NCBI GenBank assembly: GCA_020444775.1
Contig: JAGRHX010000845.1
Coordinates: 1-6,420, forward strand
Source of the DNA: Gammaproteobacteria bacterium
GTDB taxonomy: Bacteria; Pseudomonadota; Gammaproteobacteria; HK1
Length of the DNA stretch: 6,420 nucleotides
Reading direction: 5' to 3'
Program-made: the position numbers and the translations under genes
The notes under the pieces: generated by a model
Told to the model about the DNA's origin: nothing
The model's input: only the letters and a program-made list of their open reading frames with translations
Database searches by the model: none
In this document: positions 5,816 through 6,420 of the stretch, piece after piece
Layout: each line of letters opens with the position of its first letter
Position numbering within the stretch: position 1 is the first letter of the stretch

Positions 5816-6420
5816 ATGGGATTCTTCGATTTGAGCGACAAGGTCGCGATCGTCACCGGCTCTACCAAAGGCATCGGCCAGGCCATCGCCAGCAGGCTGT
5901 GCGAAGCCGGCGCGAAGGTCGTGGTATCGAGCCGCAAACAAGATGCTTGTGAGGCAGTTACCGCCGACATCAACAAGCGCTATGCTCGAAATGGTGGCGA
6001 GGCAATTGCCGTACCCTGCCACGTCGGCCACAAGGACCAGCTCCAGGCGCTGGTCGACAAGACCCTGGACAAGTGGGGCAAGCTGACCACGCTGGTGCCG
6101 AACGCCGCCTCCAACCCCTATCACGGTCCGTCGTCCGGCATCCCCGACTCGGCGTTCGACAAGATCATGGAGACCAATGTCCGCTCGACCTTCTGGCTTT
6201 GCCATATGGCACTGCCGCACATGGTCGAGCGCAAGGAAGGTTCAATCATCATCATCGCCAGCATCGCCGGTCTCAAGGGCTCGGTGGATCTGTGCGTGTA
6301 TGCCATATCCAAGGTCGCGGAGCATCAGATTGCCCGTAACCTGGCAGTCGAGTACGGGCCGCACAACATCCGTGTCAATGCCATCGCCCCGGGTCTGATC
6401 AAGACCGACTTCGCCAAGGC
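5816..6420 (+). CDS. Short-chain dehydrogenase/reductase, DHRS4-like (3' end outside window)
   Basis: Some 201 complete codons are visible. The frame is open to the right edge, and about 50 residues are probably missing given the usual length of around 255. It is a classical SDR, a soluble NAD(P)-dependent alcohol/carbonyl oxidoreductase. The cofactor motif is TGSTKGIG at 14-21. Arg40 in VVVSSRKQ suggests NADP(H). The active-site tetrad is complete: Asn121 (ETNV), Ser149 (IIIIASIAG), Tyr162 and Lys166 (YAISK). The segments VSSRKQ, CHVG, NAASNP and APGLIKT strongly recall the DHRS4 (NADPH carbonyl/retinol reductase) branch. The usual NNAG motif reads PNAA (residues 95-98), again close to that branch. 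AGAGG at 5804-5808, 7 nt upstream, supports the ATG. It lies 35 bp after the GST gene in the same direction, so the two are probably co-transcribed. Substrate unknown. Confidence 0.9.
   Translation, partial: MGFFDLSDKVAIVTGSTKGIGQAIASRLCEAGAKVVVSSRKQDACEAVTADINKRYARNGGEAIAVPCHVGHKDQLQALVDKTLDKWGKLTTLVPNAASNPYHGPSSGIPDSAFDKIMETNVRSTFWLCHMALPHMVERKEGSIIIIASIAGLKGSVDLCVYAISKVAEHQIARNLAVEYGPHNIRVNAIAPGLIKTDFAK

Overview
The window is GC-rich, and third codon positions are dominated by G and C. It is densely packed with short-to-moderate intergenic gaps and ribosome binding sites of the GGAGG/AGGAG type. All of this fits a high-GC proteobacterium (beta- or gammaproteobacterial in flavour), but no marker gene is present and the taxon cannot be fixed. 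Every gene recognised is a metabolic enzyme. There are no rRNA or tRNA genes, no transposase, no CRISPR array and no transcription regulator.

Left block (1-3971, + strand), in order: the C-terminal two thirds of an MhpA-type FAD-dependent aromatic hydroxylase; a small single-domain cupin; and two consecutive zinc-dependent medium-chain dehydrogenases of almost equal length (threonine/sorbitol dehydrogenase-like). The gaps are 175, about 144 and 63 bp. All three contain small inverted or direct repeats, so co-transcription is plausible but may be punctuated. The middle gap holds a decayed 17-bp tandem repeat ending in a perfect 12-bp palindrome.

Right block: a D-2-hydroxyacid dehydrogenase resembling glyoxylate/hydroxypyruvate reductase lies on the - strand (3982-4932) and converges tail-to-tail on the second zinc dehydrogenase with only 10 bp between the stops. 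From a divergent 212-bp region a glutathione S-transferase-like gene reads to the right. It is followed 35 bp later by a DHRS4-like short-chain dehydrogenase that runs off the right edge.

Taken together this looks like part of an accessory catabolic region: a flavin hydroxylase introduces oxygen, and several NAD(P)-dependent dehydrogenases, a cupin and a GST process alcohol, carbonyl or hydroxyacid intermediates. The substrate cannot be read from the window. No ring-cleavage dioxygenase, CoA ligase or transporter is seen. The combination of genes is the most interesting aspect. No single gene is clearly a new family.
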